A stretch of DNA of 64,000 bases from Methylocaldum szegediense (GTDB lineage Bacteria > Pseudomonadota > Gammaproteobacteria > Methylococcales > Methylococcaceae). The stretch's first letter is position 1. Each line of letters opens with the position of its first letter. The DNA is taken from the NCBI RefSeq assembly GCF_949769195.1, contig NZ_OX458333.1, positions 1,178,001-1,242,000 of the forward strand. Direction: 5' to 3'. Both the position numbers and the translations under genes were made by a program. The notes under the pieces were generated by a model. That model had not been told where the DNA came from. It saw only the letters and a list, made by a program, of their open reading frames with translations, and searched no databases. This document shows positions 46,250 through 56,202 of this stretch, piece after piece.

Positions 46250-46339
46250 AGCTCCATTGGCACGGTGAGGCGCCGCGGACATCACTGTTAACGAGTGTTT
46301 CGGACGAGACCACTAACAGTGACGGGGACGAATCATAAT

Positions 46340-47242
46340 ATGAAAACCACCGTAACAGTACTGGCCTTGATAGGCGCAGTAGGTGGCGCAGTGTCGACTA
46401 CTTCGGCGCACGCTCACGCCACGTTCAATATCGCGGGTTACGGCGACGGCGCAGCCGGCAGCATCAACGGCAACGATGGTACGCCCGGTACTGATGCCGG
46501 CGGGGTCTGGACGAACGGAGGCGTCGGTTATACCGGAGCGCTGCCGGTCATGTGGTACGCCGGAATGCACAGTGCGACCAGCACTCGCACCATCGAAACC
46601 GGTACACCGACGTCAGCCAACGGCAACAGCCTACAGCGGCAGATCGCCGATTTTAACGCGAGTAACGATTCGGACCTCCCTACGGACCGAATGCTCCGGG
46701 TCGGGGGTTCGTCCTGGTCCGATCCGGCCAACGGCGGACAAGGTTGGGGACATGGTTTGGATTTCGGGCTGATCCATTGGTCCTGCGGCGGAAGTGTGCA
46801 GGGCTGTCTCGATGCCGGCATCTCAGGCTTTAAGCTCACTTTGGCAGACGACCTCGCTGATGGCGGCGCTAATCTCAAGCTTGGCTACGCGCTTTACGGC
46901 GGTTGGGATAGAGGATCCGAGGCGTTCAGGCATGACACCTTTGTCACCTCGCCGGTCCCGGTAAGCAATCCACTCGGCTCCAACGATCTCACCCTCATTG
47001 GTTGGGGGGTGGCATCTGCGGTCGGGGAAACCCTGTCGCAGACATTCGACCTCAATACCCACCACGGCGGCGAGTACACCGTCATCATCGGCGCTTTGGG
47101 GGGCGTAGACGGCAACTATCAGCTGACCATAGAACCAGTGGTTCAGCCGGTTCCGATTCCGGCCGCCGTTTGGCTCTTCGGTAGCGCCTTGGTAGGCGTA
47201 GTCACTATCGGGTGGCGCGCGCCACGACCGACCGCGACATAG
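46340..47242 (+). CDS. VPIPA-CTERM sorted protein 3, predicted N-terminal histidine
   Basis: The 300-residue protein has a signal peptide whose best cleavage is after AHA (residue 25), giving mature His26 (HATFNIAGYG). The body differs from proteins 1 and 2 but shares glycine-rich beta style and motifs such as GWGHGLDFGLIHWSCGG and LNTHHGGEYTVIIG. The cysteines in SCGGSVQGC may form a disulfide. The sorting tail is VPIPAAVWLFGSALVGVVTI plus WRAPR. It has its own promoter and leader. Function is unknown. Confidence 0.85.
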   Translation: MKTTVTVLALIGAVGGAVSTTSAHAHATFNIAGYGDGAAGSINGNDGTPGTDAGGVWTNGGVGYTGALPVMWYAGMHSATSTRTIETGTPTSANGNSLQRQIADFNASNDSDLPTDRMLRVGGSSWSDPANGGQGWGHGLDFGLIHWSCGGSVQGCLDAGISGFKLTLADDLADGGANLKLGYALYGGWDRGSEAFRHDTFVTSPVPVSNPLGSNDLTLIGWGVASAVGETLSQTFDLNTHHGGEYTVIIGALGGVDGNYQLTIEPVVQPVPIPAAVWLFGSALVGVVTIGWRAPRPTAT

Positions 47243-47609
47243 TTGGACGCGCGGAGCTTGAACTCGCCCAGGCGGAACGGCTCCCCGGGCGTACCTGAGC
47301 AATTTCTCCGAGGACCAGTCGAAATGCCCCGTTTCATCAGACCACGAGCTGCACTAGTCCAGGGCGGCACAGGCGGCATTTTCGGGCGTTGGCGTTTTTG
47401 CCGGGTGTTGCAGCCGTACTTGAACGAAAAACACGAGCGTAACGACAGGATCGTCGAATGCCGGTGGAGTCGGATACCGATACGTCCTTGCGACAGACGC
47501 AGCATTACCACCGCATGGGGCCTGGCGGTTGGTGTATCCACCGCCGCGTGGTCGGCATAGCCGTCCGGCAGCTACGCTCGCCCTTAAGATCCGATCCTGG
47601 TACAAGTCC
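47243..47609. other. Intergenic region before di-haem cytochrome
   Basis: No separate gene is supported. The frame of the following cytochrome gene opens at TTG 47529, so its start could lie here, but the signal sequence argues for 47610. Confidence 0.4.
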
Positions 47610-49790
47610 GTGAAGAACAAAAAAATTCTTTTCCCGATTGTTTTGGCGCTTCTCGTTGGAAGTGCGATTCCCTATCTCCCGATTACTGGTAGCGACGATT
47701 CGGAACCGGCGTGGGCGACCGGCCACGGTGATATCGAAACCCTGAAGCGGATATATGACCGCTGGAAAGCGAACTATGAGGCTAGCGGTGGCGACCGAAT
47801 CCTGACGATCCCACTGGCCTATTCGAAGGCTCTTTCCGGTGAATTCAGCCGGGCAAGAGGTCGGATGCGGCTAGACCTTTTCGATGGCTGGCTGACCGTC
47901 GAAGTCAAAGGGCTCGACGCCGGAGACTACGCGGTCTGGTTGATCGACAACAAGACCGGATGGCCCCGAGCGACGGCAAAAGACAAAGGGAACAACCAGC
48001 TGAACCTGGGACAACTTGAGCTAGCCGCCGACGGAAAGCGAGTCTTAAAGACTCGACTCGATGGTCTCGGCATGAGCGGATTCACCCTCGACCTGGTTGC
48101 AATTACAAGAGGGGATCGCGAACCCGAAAAAGGCGGTGTGCTGTACGGCACCCCCAGCTTCATGCAACGGCTTTATTACGGGGACAAACCGTGGACTGTG
48201 ACCCGTGTGGGTAACGTGTCGGAGATTCAGCTGGCTAACGCGGCGAAACCATTCGAATTCCTGCTGCCTAAGATCGCTCATGCCCGCGTAAACGGAATCG
48301 ATCAAGCCCTCGGAAATAAGACCAAAAAGAAGAAAGAGAGCGATCTGGATGCGGTCCTCGGCGCGCAGATAGCCCGCGGTCGAGAGATTTTCGTGAACGA
48401 AACCTTCCGCGGTAACGGACGCACCTGTGCCACCTGTCACCGCCCGGACAACAATCACACGATCGATCCCAAATACATTCTCAAGCTTCCGAAGACGGAC
48501 CCTCTGTTCGTGGCCGAATACAACCCGGCACTAAGGAACTTGGAGAAACCGGAACTGCTCCGCCAGTTCGGTCTGGTGCTGAGCAATGTGGATGGCTTCG
48601 ACCGGCCCGGCGTGATGCGCGGTGTGCCTCACACATTGGCGCTGGCGACCTCCATCGGAACCGAGCTTCTGGAAGACGGCGGCGAATTCGCGGAGGACGC
48701 GCAATTTGCCAACGCAGTTGGCTGGTCTGGAGACGGCGCACCGGGAGACGGTTCGCTGCGGCTATTTACACAGGGTGCCATCGCCCAGCACATGACCCGG
48801 ACGCTGAAGCGGGTTCCAGGGGTGGATTTCCGGCTCGCAACCGACGAGGAATTGGACGCGTTGGAGGCCTACCTGTTGTCCCTGGGCCGTAGCGAGGACC
48901 TTGTGTTGGCCGATCTGAAGTTTACGTCCCCGCTGGTGGAGCGAGGAAAGCAGTTGTTCGACACCAAGGAGAATCCTGTCGACGCCAACGGCAAACCCAT
49001 TTTCGGTCAGACCGCCAACTGCAATGGCTGCCATGAAAACGCCGGTGCTAACAGTTCGACGACCAAGAAAAATCCCACCCGTGACACCGGCGTGGAGAAT
49101 ATGCGCGATCAGCCTGCGCGTCTGGTTGACGCGAGCGTTCCCTACGATGGCGGATTTGGCAAGGAGGCGCACCACGCGAGAACAGATTGCGGCCCGGATT
49201 ATGACCAGCCTTGCTACGGAGACGGGAGGTTCAACACGCCGTCGTTGATCGAAGCGGCCGATACGGCGCCGTTTTTCCACAACAACAGCGTCAGCACCAT
49301 CGAGGAAGCGGTGGCTTATTACACCACCGATGCTTTCAATCTCTCGCCGGGGTCGTTGACTTCGTCTGGCAAGAACCGGCAGGTCAAGCTCGATTCTTCG
49401 CAGGTCGTGGCCGTAGCGATGTTCCTTCGCACTCTCAACGCGCTGGAAAACATACGGAGTTCCAATCGACTGGATCAGCAAGCGCTGGCATTGGGGGATA
49501 AAAACGCGACAGAGGTCATTCGGCTGGCCGCAGCCGATACCAAGGATGCCATCGAAGTTCTGACGGAGGGCGTTCTGATCGTATATCCCGAAGCCGTGAA
49601 TTACCTCCGTCAGGCATTGAAGCTTGAGAGGAAGGCCGCCTCCGGACGTGCCTGGGGTCAACGCAACGAACTGTTAGCTAGAGCGATCCAGCTAAAGGAA
49701 AAAGCGCGCGACTCGATGGTTACCCGGCCAGAGGAAGGCATCTCTGTGGCAGCGGCGGGCCACGCGCCCTCTCGGGAGCGGAAGAAGTAG
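47610..49790 (+). CDS. Di-haem cytochrome c peroxidase-like protein with extra N-terminal domain
   Basis: The 726-residue protein begins with a membrane/signal segment (KILFPIVLALLVGSAI), then a domain without haem (about residues 60-240, with LDLFDGWLTVEVKGLDAGDY). A di-haem peroxidase-like region follows with CATCH (273-277) and CNGCH (471-475). The last 90 residues are helical. GTG 47610 was chosen because it gives a compact signal; TTG 47529 would add 27 residues. It follows the sorted-protein genes and is the second member of this superfamily in the window. Substrate is unknown. Confidence 0.82.
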   Translation: MKNKKILFPIVLALLVGSAIPYLPITGSDDSEPAWATGHGDIETLKRIYDRWKANYEASGGDRILTIPLAYSKALSGEFSRARGRMRLDLFDGWLTVEVKGLDAGDYAVWLIDNKTGWPRATAKDKGNNQLNLGQLELAADGKRVLKTRLDGLGMSGFTLDLVAITRGDREPEKGGVLYGTPSFMQRLYYGDKPWTVTRVGNVSEIQLANAAKPFEFLLPKIAHARVNGIDQALGNKTKKKKESDLDAVLGAQIARGREIFVNETFRGNGRTCATCHRPDNNHTIDPKYILKLPKTDPLFVAEYNPALRNLEKPELLRQFGLVLSNVDGFDRPGVMRGVPHTLALATSIGTELLEDGGEFAEDAQFANAVGWSGDGAPGDGSLRLFTQGAIAQHMTRTLKRVPGVDFRLATDEELDALEAYLLSLGRSEDLVLADLKFTSPLVERGKQLFDTKENPVDANGKPIFGQTANCNGCHENAGANSSTTKKNPTRDTGVENMRDQPARLVDASVPYDGGFGKEAHHARTDCGPDYDQPCYGDGRFNTPSLIEAADTAPFFHNNSVSTIEEAVAYYTTDAFNLSPGSLTSSGKNRQVKLDSSQVVAVAMFLRTLNALENIRSSNRLDQQALALGDKNATEVIRLAAADTKDAIEVLTEGVLIVYPEAVNYLRQALKLERKAASGRAWGQRNELLARAIQLKEKARDSMVTRPEEGISVAAAGHAPSRERKK

Positions 49791-50237
49791 GGTACGAGCA
49801 CGTGTGTTCGGCACACCGTTCCAATATTAGCAAGGAGTAGGGCGCGATGGTTGTAGGCCGGTGCGTTCTGCATCCTGCATGTGAGGGATCCTGGCACGAG
49901 ACGGACACAGTTCTTTGTCTGTGGCCGTCATCCCTGGATTTTGTTTGGGGCTGTGCGTTGCTCACCCCATCCCTGGGGTTCGCCCCATGGGCCCGCCTGT
50001 GGCGGTCCAAAACCGTTCCCGACGGTTTTGTGCTCACCCCATCCCTGGGGTTCGCCCTACGGGCCCGCCTATGGCGGTCCAAAACTGCGCTCGACCGGTT
50101 TTACCTATCCAAGGTTCTGCCCGTGTGGCGGCTTGGCGACAGAGTTTGGAGCAGGTGGGCCGAATGTTCTTTCTTGAGATAGGCAGGTAAGGAAAACGTT
50201 TAATCACAGCCTCTAAGCGGCGAAGGAAAGGTTGATC
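49791..50237. other. Intergenic region with tandem repeat
   Basis: No gene is supported. The region contains the 72-base tandem duplication listed at 49961-50104. It separates the cytochrome gene from the exopolysaccharide genes. Confidence 0.5.
49961..50104. repeat. 72-base direct tandem duplication
   Basis: Two units begin CTCACCCCATCCCTGGGG (49961 and 50033) and continue TTCGCCC...GGGCCCGCCT...GGCGGTCCAAAA with scattered differences. Each unit has internal palindromes (CCCCATCCCTGGGG; GACGGTTTT against AAAACCGTT), so it may fold in RNA or DNA. Confidence 0.8.
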
Positions 50238-51326
50238 GTGAAAAAAGTAGCGTTAATCACTGGCACAACCGGGCAGGACGGGGCGTATTTGGCGGAGTTT
50301 CTGCTGGAGAAGGGCTATGAGGTGCACGGCCTCAAGCGCCGGGCCTCGCTGTTCAACACGGACCGTATCGACCACCTATACCAGGACCCGCATGTCGAAG
50401 GCCGTTCCTTCATACTCCACTACGGCGATCTGACCGATGCGACCAACCTGATCCGCGTGGTACAGCAGGTCCAGCCTGACGAGATCTACAACCTCGGCGC
50501 GCAGAGCCATGTGCAAGTCTCGTTCGAAACCCCGCTGTATACCGCAGATACGGATGCACTCGGCACGCTGCGGTTATTAGAAGCGATCCGCATTCTCGGA
50601 TTGGCGGAGAAGACTCGGTTTTACCAAGCTTCCACTTCGGAACTGTACGGCAAAGTCCAGGAAATCCCGCAGACTGAAACCACACCGTTCTACCCGCGCT
50701 CACCGTACGCTGCGGCGAAACTCTACGCCTACTGGATCACCGTCAACTATCGCGAGGCTTATGGCCTGTATGCGTGCAACGGAATCCTGTTCAACCACGA
50801 GTCGCCTCTGCGCGGAGAGACTTTCGTCAGCCGAAAGATCACCCGGGGATTGTGCCGAATCAAGCTCGGCCTGCAGGACCGCCTGTATCTTGGCAACCTG
50901 GACGCGAAACGCGACTGGGGCCATGCCAGGGACTATGTCGAAATGCAATGGCTTATGCTGCAACAGGAGGCTCCGGACGACTATGTCATCGCGACAGGCG
51001 TTCAGTACAGCGTGCGCGACTTCGTGACGCTCGCCGCAGCAGAACTCGGAATTGATTTGGTATGGAAGGGAAGCGGGTTAGGCGAACGAGGCATCGACGC
51101 CGCGACCGGCCGAACCCTGGTGGCAGTCGATCCGCGGTATTTCCGGCCGACGGAAGTCGACACCCTGCTCGGTGATCCGAGCAAGGCACGGGAGAAGCTT
51201 GGCTGGAAACCTCGTATCAGCTTCGAGAATCTGGTCAAGGAAATGGTCCGAGAAGATCTGAAGGAAGCGGAACGCGATGCCTTGTGTCATAAAGCCGGTT
51301 ACCGGGTGTTGGGGTACCATGAATAA
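50238..51326 (+). CDS. gmd: GDP-mannose 4,6-dehydratase
   Basis: Gmd converts GDP-mannose to GDP-4-keto-6-deoxymannose, the first step to GDP-L-fucose for surface polysaccharide. The 362-residue short-chain dehydrogenase has the NADP loop [12 protein letters not shown], the family motif [10 protein letters not shown] and the catalytic YxxxK in [15 protein letters not shown] 50238 sits at a good distance from GAAGGAAAGG; TTG 50232 is possible. Its end overlaps the fcl start by eight bases. Confidence 0.95.
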   Translation: MKKVALITGTTGQDGAYLAEFLLEKGYEVHGLKRRASLFNTDRIDHLYQDPHVEGRSFILHYGDLTDATNLIRVVQQVQPDEIYNLGAQSHVQVSFETPLYTADTDALGTLRLLEAIRILGLAEKTRFYQASTSELYGKVQEIPQTETTPFYPRSPYAAAKLYAYWITVNYREAYGLYACNGILFNHESPLRGETFVSRKITRGLCRIKLGLQDRLYLGNLDAKRDWGHARDYVEMQWLMLQQEAPDDYVIATGVQYSVRDFVTLAAAELGIDLVWKGSGLGERGIDAATGRTLVAVDPRYFRPTEVDTLLGDPSKAREKLGWKPRISFENLVKEMVREDLKEAERDALCHKAGYRVLGYHE

Positions 51327-52260
51327 ACACGCCAAGATCTATGTTGCGGGGCACCGCGGGTTAGTCGGCTCGGCCTTGGTTCGGGCCTTAACCACCAAGG
51401 GCTATTCCAGGCTTGTCACCCGCACTCGGCAGGAACTCGATCTCACCGAGCAAGCCGCCGTTGAGCACTTCTTCAAAACGGAACGGCCGGACGTCGTGAT
51501 CGACGCAGCCGCCAGAGTGGGCGGTATTCACGCGAACAGTGCTTATCCGGCGGAATTCATTCGCGACAACCTGTCGATGCAAACCCATCTCGTCGACAGT
51601 GCTTACCGAAGCGGTGTCAAGAAGTTCGTTTTTCTCGGCTCGTCCTGCATTTACCCCAAACACGCGCCGCAGCCCCTAAAGGAAGACTATCTGCTCACCG
51701 GCCCTTTGGAGCCGACCAACGAATGGTATGCGGTGGCCAAGATCGCAGGTATCAAGCTGTGTCAGGCCTACCGGCGGCAATACGGATTCGACGCTATTTC
51801 CCTGATGCCGACCAATCTCTACGGATCGGGCGACAACTTCAGCCTGGAAAACTCACACGTGCTGCCGGCACTCATCCGAAAATTCCACGAGGCCAAGTGG
51901 GCGGGAGCGAAATCGGTGACCGTTTGGGGCACAGGCACTCCGCGCCGGGAATTTCTGCACGTGGACGACCTCGCGGAGGCGGTGGTGTTTCTGATGGAAA
52001 ACTACTCGGCGGAGGACATCATCAATGTCGGAGTCGGGGAGGACATCAGTATTCGCGAACTGGCGGAGACCATTCGGGAAATCGTGGGTTTCGAAGGCGA
52101 CTTGGTATTTGACCCGGAAAAACCGGACGGAACACCTCGGAAGCTGTTAGACGTTTCGAAGCTCCACTCGCTAGGCTGGCGGGCGCGTATACCGTTGAGA
52201 CAGGGAATCGAAGAAACGTATCGCTGGTTCTTGGCACATCAAAACGAGTTTCGGAGATAG
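51319..52260 (+). CDS. fcl: GDP-L-fucose synthase
   Basis: Fcl epimerises and reduces GDP-4-keto-6-deoxymannose to GDP-L-fucose. The 313-residue protein has the NADP motif [12 protein letters not shown] near residue 9, the active-site segment [15 protein letters not shown] and the YxxxK motif in [14 protein letters not shown]. It is translationally coupled to gmd. The pair implies that the exopolysaccharide or a glycoprotein contains fucose or a related deoxy sugar. Confidence 0.96.
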   Translation: MNKHAKIYVAGHRGLVGSALVRALTTKGYSRLVTRTRQELDLTEQAAVEHFFKTERPDVVIDAAARVGGIHANSAYPAEFIRDNLSMQTHLVDSAYRSGVKKFVFLGSSCIYPKHAPQPLKEDYLLTGPLEPTNEWYAVAKIAGIKLCQAYRRQYGFDAISLMPTNLYGSGDNFSLENSHVLPALIRKFHEAKWAGAKSVTVWGTGTPRREFLHVDDLAEAVVFLMENYSAEDIINVGVGEDISIRELAETIREIVGFEGDLVFDPEKPDGTPRKLLDVSKLHSLGWRARIPLRQGIEETYRWFLAHQNEFRR

Positions 52261-52477
52261 AAGCGCAAGGTAAGTCGAATCTGCTTGACGCGAAGGCACA
52301 CCGCCGGACCGGGCGTAAAGGAGACAACCGCGGTTTTGTGTACTTACCGATGCATACTTAGGAAGCAACTGACGACATGACTTCGAATTTTCCGCGCGCT
52401 GAACATTCTTCGCGTCCGAGTCTATCCGGGGATTCCCGAGGAATCAGGGACCGTATCTCCACCTGCGGGAATGCCGG

Positions 52478-53794
52478 ATGATCAAGAAGATATTTTCACT
52501 GGCGCGCTATTCGTTTCTCACGGGTGTCGGCATATTGCTGGGCTTCGTGCGGGAATTGGTGGTCTCGTCCCATTTCGGTCTCAGCAAGGAACTCGACGTC
52601 TACATCGCGATGGGAGGCTTCTTTCTGTTTTTAGGGCCGCAGGTCGGAAATGCCCTGGAAATGGTGTTTATCTCGAAGACGGCTCAGCTCGACACTGCTG
52701 CAAAACTCACGCAACGCTTGATGCAGGGTCTGAGGGTGATGCTCGTGGTGGACGTGGCTGTGGTGGGCATCCTCCTCAGCACAGCGAGCTATCTGGTTGC
52801 CTGGATTTTTCCTGGTTTCTCGGAAGAGCAACGCGAACTGGGAGTGGCATTTGTGGCCCATTTATGTTTGGCCATCGTGTTCGCAAACCTAGCAGGGCTG
52901 ATTCGGGCTAGCCTGAACATCATGCGTCGTTTTAGCCCTGGTTTGATTGCCGGTTCCATCGTTTCTGTATTCAGCATTGCGACAGTGGTTGTTTACGGTG
53001 ATCGCTATGGTGTACGAGCACTGTTGTACGGGTTCATATGCGGCCATGCCGCGGTGCTCGTTTTGAACACGGTGATGTTCTTACGCTTTGCTGATTTCAG
53101 CTACCGGGGTAATAAGGAACAGCGTTCGAGATTACCTTCGTTTTGGGGACCTGTTTTTCTGGTGCTACTGCTCGAGGCGTTTTTCCAGGCACGTAGCATG
53201 ACTGAGCGAGGGTTTGCTTCCACTCTTGAAACCGGCACCGTATCGGCTTTTTTCTATGCCTCGACGCTGATTACTCTTCCTGTGTCCTTGGTTGTCACGC
53301 CGTTATCGACGGTGCTGTATCCGCGTTTGGCGGAAGCGTTCGCTGAGGATCGTCGACGTGGTTACAGTATGCTCAAGCGTTACGGCGGAGGACTGTTCGT
53401 CTTCGCCGTCATTATCGCGCTGATTATTTCAGTAGCGTCCGAAGAAATCGTCAAAGTGGTTTTTCTGCGCGGTCGTTTTACTCCGGATGATGCTTCTAGG
53501 ACCGCACATATTCTTTCAATTGTCAGCCTTAATTTGCCTTTGCTGAGCGTAACGCGATTAATTCGCTACTCGCTGTACTCAATGTCGAACTATACGGCTC
53601 CCTGTGTTGCCCAGGTTATCGGCTGGTTGATGATGGCGTCGGCCGGAATGGTGCTGCTACCGAGATACGGTATAGACGGACTGGCGTACTCGTCTGTATT
53701 GGCTTGTGGGTCAGTCGGTTTGGCCTTGTTCGCGTCCTTACATTTGAGTTTCCTGAAGTATGACGGTCGTCAACGCGTTGTCGAAACAGCCTGA
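52478..53794 (+). CDS. MurJ/Wzx-like polysaccharide flippase
   Basis: The 438-residue protein has about 12 hydrophobic segments of the MOP exporter superfamily, close to the MurJ-like branch (FGLSKELDVYIAMGGFF; MTERGFASTLETGTVSAFFY; LRGRFTPDDASRTA). In this setting it should flip lipid-linked exopolysaccharide repeat units rather than lipid II. Its end overlaps the next gene by 35 bases, which suggests coupling. Confidence 0.85.
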   Translation: MIKKIFSLARYSFLTGVGILLGFVRELVVSSHFGLSKELDVYIAMGGFFLFLGPQVGNALEMVFISKTAQLDTAAKLTQRLMQGLRVMLVVDVAVVGILLSTASYLVAWIFPGFSEEQRELGVAFVAHLCLAIVFANLAGLIRASLNIMRRFSPGLIAGSIVSVFSIATVVVYGDRYGVRALLYGFICGHAAVLVLNTVMFLRFADFSYRGNKEQRSRLPSFWGPVFLVLLLEAFFQARSMTERGFASTLETGTVSAFFYASTLITLPVSLVVTPLSTVLYPRLAEAFAEDRRRGYSMLKRYGGGLFVFAVIIALIISVASEEIVKVVFLRGRFTPDDASRTAHILSIVSLNLPLLSVTRLIRYSLYSMSNYTAPCVAQVIGWLMMASAGMVLLPRYGIDGLAYSSVLACGSVGLALFASLHLSFLKYDGRQRVVETA

Positions 53795-55034
53795 TAGGCC
53801 ACGGTCGTGGGTCAGCATCATTTTCGGGCTATGGTGCGGCACACTGTATTCCGTAGTGATCGGGAGCAAGCTGTTGCTTCCCGGTGAGGGTGAGAGCACA
53901 TCTCAGATTGCCGCGCTGGTCGCCGCTATTGTTTGGCCTCTAGGTTACTTCTTATTCAGTCGTAATCGTTCAGTGGCGGCGAGAATTCGTGGTGACTTTC
54001 TGGCGGCGCTCTATGTGTTCTCATTATTTTGTTTATTGTCATGTTTCAATAGCCCGATTGCCTTGAAATCAATTGCGTATACCGGACTCACGCTCGTCGG
54101 TGTTTGGATCGCCGTTCAATTCATTTTCCGCATGGAGGCGAGACAGTTTGAAACGGGCCTGAAAATCTATGCCCTAATCAATATTCCGGTCCTAGTAAGT
54201 TTTGCCGCCTACGACTACGTACCAGGCGTTCGACTGGGCCTGGGCAAAGACATTCTCAATCCGAACGCCATTGCTATGGTTTCCTTTTCCGCTGCGCTGT
54301 CCACAATGGCTTTTCGCAACTGGTTGACACGTTATGCATTAATGGCACCTGTGTTCGTAATACTCTACCTAACAGGTTCACGTGCTTCTACAGTTGCTAC
54401 GTTGATCGGCTTGTCGATCATTGCTTACGAGCGCACGCGATTGAGTACTTGGAAGACAAAGGTTTTCATGTTTTTAACTCTATCGGTGGCACTATCCGCC
54501 ATTTTGTTTAATTGGGAGACGGTATGGTCGTCGGTAAAGGATTTCTTACAACTGGAAAGCCGCGATCGAGGGTTCGAGTCGGGCGCTTCAGGACGGACGG
54601 TAGTGTGGAACGCAACTTGGGAGCTTTTTTGGGATAACCCTGTTCTAGGAATTGGCTTTCGTGCCCACGAAGTTTTGCTGGGCATTTCTTCTCACAACGG
54701 CTATCTCGCGATGCTGGCAGAAATAGGTCTTATAGGTTTCGTCGCCGTGATCTATATCATTTTGATTGGCGTTTTTCTACTCTGGCGGAAAGTACGTCAC
54801 ACGGAGTTAACTTTCAGTCATAGCATATTGTTCGGACTAAGCTGTGGCTACCTATTTCTCGCGATGTTCGAAAGGTTCTTGATCAATGTAGGTAATCCAA
54901 CCTCTCTGTTATTCCTCATTGCTACACTGATGTCTGCAAAGGTAACGTCCAGACAACGTATCTCTCTGGTGAGGCATGCGAATGTTTCTATTAGGCAACC
55001 TGGATTAAAAGGGTTGAAATATACGAGCATGTAA
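53760..55034 (+). CDS. O-antigen ligase/Wzy-like polymerase
   Basis: The 424-residue inner-membrane protein has 10-12 hydrophobic segments and the large periplasmic loop typical of the O-antigen ligase family (RDRGFESGASGRTVVWNATW, then GIGFRAHEVLLGISSHNGYL). The Arg and His residues in these loops are the conserved ones. It may polymerise exopolysaccharide repeat units. Start and coupling depend on the upstream flippase gene. Confidence 0.85.
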   Translation: MTVVNALSKQPDRPRSWVSIIFGLWCGTLYSVVIGSKLLLPGEGESTSQIAALVAAIVWPLGYFLFSRNRSVAARIRGDFLAALYVFSLFCLLSCFNSPIALKSIAYTGLTLVGVWIAVQFIFRMEARQFETGLKIYALINIPVLVSFAAYDYVPGVRLGLGKDILNPNAIAMVSFSAALSTMAFRNWLTRYALMAPVFVILYLTGSRASTVATLIGLSIIAYERTRLSTWKTKVFMFLTLSVALSAILFNWETVWSSVKDFLQLESRDRGFESGASGRTVVWNATWELFWDNPVLGIGFRAHEVLLGISSHNGYLAMLAEIGLIGFVAVIYIILIGVFLLWRKVRHTELTFSHSILFGLSCGYLFLAMFERFLINVGNPTSLLFLIATLMSAKVTSRQRISLVRHANVSIRQPGLKGLKYTSM

Positions 55035-55350
55035 TGAATCAAGACCGAAGCCATTATTGCGATCGATAAAACTGCGCGATTAACCTGAATAAGATAACGA
55101 GCGAATCTGCTTATCTAAAAATCGTATCGCCTTCCGGAATTTACGTCTAATACCTTTGTATCCTCTACCGTCACAGCACTTACTTCGTTTTCTCGTTCAT
55201 TTGTGAATTGGGCAACTAGTTGCGTGTATACGACAAGGAGAATGTGTTGAAATAAGGCGATAAAAATTTCATTATTTAAAGAAGGAGTCAATATCGTCTA
55301 GGGCAGTTTTCCGGAGATATTTTTCTTATTTCTTTTCTAGGCGGATTGAA
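55035..55350. other. AT-rich intergenic region
   Basis: I see no gene. The composition changes abruptly from the GC-rich operon to an AT-rich stretch, marking the left edge of an atypical segment that continues to about 57.06 kb. A promoter for the next gene is likely here but not definable. Confidence 0.5.
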
Positions 55351-56196
55351 GTGAAAAATTTAACTTTCAGAAGTGTTCTTGTTTCACTACTTTCGCGCAA
55401 CTACCCAAGGACATATATGACGATTAGTTATATTTATAATAGAAGAAGGGTGCCAAGCTTCACTCGCCCGAAAGACCTTAGCGAAAAAATCATCGCGCGC
55501 ATGTTGAGCCGGGAGATGGAGCAATATTCTCATCTTGCAGACAAATATAAGGTTCGAAAGTTCGTCGAGGAAAAGGGATTAGGACACCTTTTGCCTAAGT
55601 TATTTGGAGTTTGGACTGATCCAAGTGAAATAGACTTTAATATGTTGCCAGATAAATTTGTTCTAAAAACCAATAATGGCTGCGGATACAATATCTTTTG
55701 CTTGGATAAAAATAAACTAGATGTAACGGCAGCCTGCTCGCAATTGAGAAAATGGCTTCGCTCAGATTACAATCACGTCGAAACACATTATAAACTTATC
55801 GAGCCGCGTATCATATGCGAGGAGTTTATTCCGGGTGATCGGGCGGTTTTCCCCGTCGATTATAAATTTATGTGTTTTCATGGCGAGCCCCATTGTATTT
55901 TGGTGTGTACAAATAGGGCGGAGAATGTGAAGCTAACAACAATGGATCTTGAATGGACGAGGCTTGATTATCTGACGTCAGCCTATACGCATGATACGGT
56001 GATTGAAAAGCCTCGTAATCTCGAATCTATGATAGCGTATGCATCAAGGTTATCCGAGGGCCTAGACTTCGTTAGAGTCGACCTATACGACGTTGGTGAA
56101 AAAGTATATTTCGGTGAATTAACATTTACCCCACAAAAAGGGATTATGAGTTATTTTTCAAATCGAGCAATAAGAATTATGGGTGGGCTTATGTAA
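55351..56196 (+). CDS. TupA-like ATP-grasp protein of polysaccharide loci
   Basis: The 281-residue protein resembles the ATP-grasp TupA family, which is often found in capsule and exopolysaccharide loci. It shows LPDKFVLKTNNGCGYNIFCLD near residue 103, RIICEEFIPGDRAVFPVDYK and the acidic segment DFVRVDLYDVGEKVYFGELTF. Members may link amino acids or modify teichuronic-type polymers. GTG 55351 is the start. Codon use is AT-rich compared with neighbours, suggesting lateral acquisition. Confidence 0.8.
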   Translation: MKNLTFRSVLVSLLSRNYPRTYMTISYIYNRRRVPSFTRPKDLSEKIIARMLSREMEQYSHLADKYKVRKFVEEKGLGHLLPKLFGVWTDPSEIDFNMLPDKFVLKTNNGCGYNIFCLDKNKLDVTAACSQLRKWLRSDYNHVETHYKLIEPRIICEEFIPGDRAVFPVDYKFMCFHGEPHCILVCTNRAENVKLTTMDLEWTRLDYLTSAYTHDTVIEKPRNLESMIAYASRLSEGLDFVRVDLYDVGEKVYFGELTFTPQKGIMSYFSNRAIRIMGGLM

Positions 56197-56202
56197 TTAG
56201 GT

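Larger units (their letters stand above)
45838..46339. other. Promoter and structured leader region of sorted protein 3
   Basis: No gene is supported. The region repeats the architecture before sorted protein 2: a sigma-54-like site (45990-46005), a spacer of about 140 bases, then the structured leader (46145-46249) and about 90 bases to the ATG. Confidence 0.5.

Noticed and set aside
46257-46272. TGGCACGGTGAGGCGC as a sigma-54 promoter before sorted protein 3
   Set aside because: The -24 half is good but no GC follows at the right distance, and it lies downstream of the leader element.
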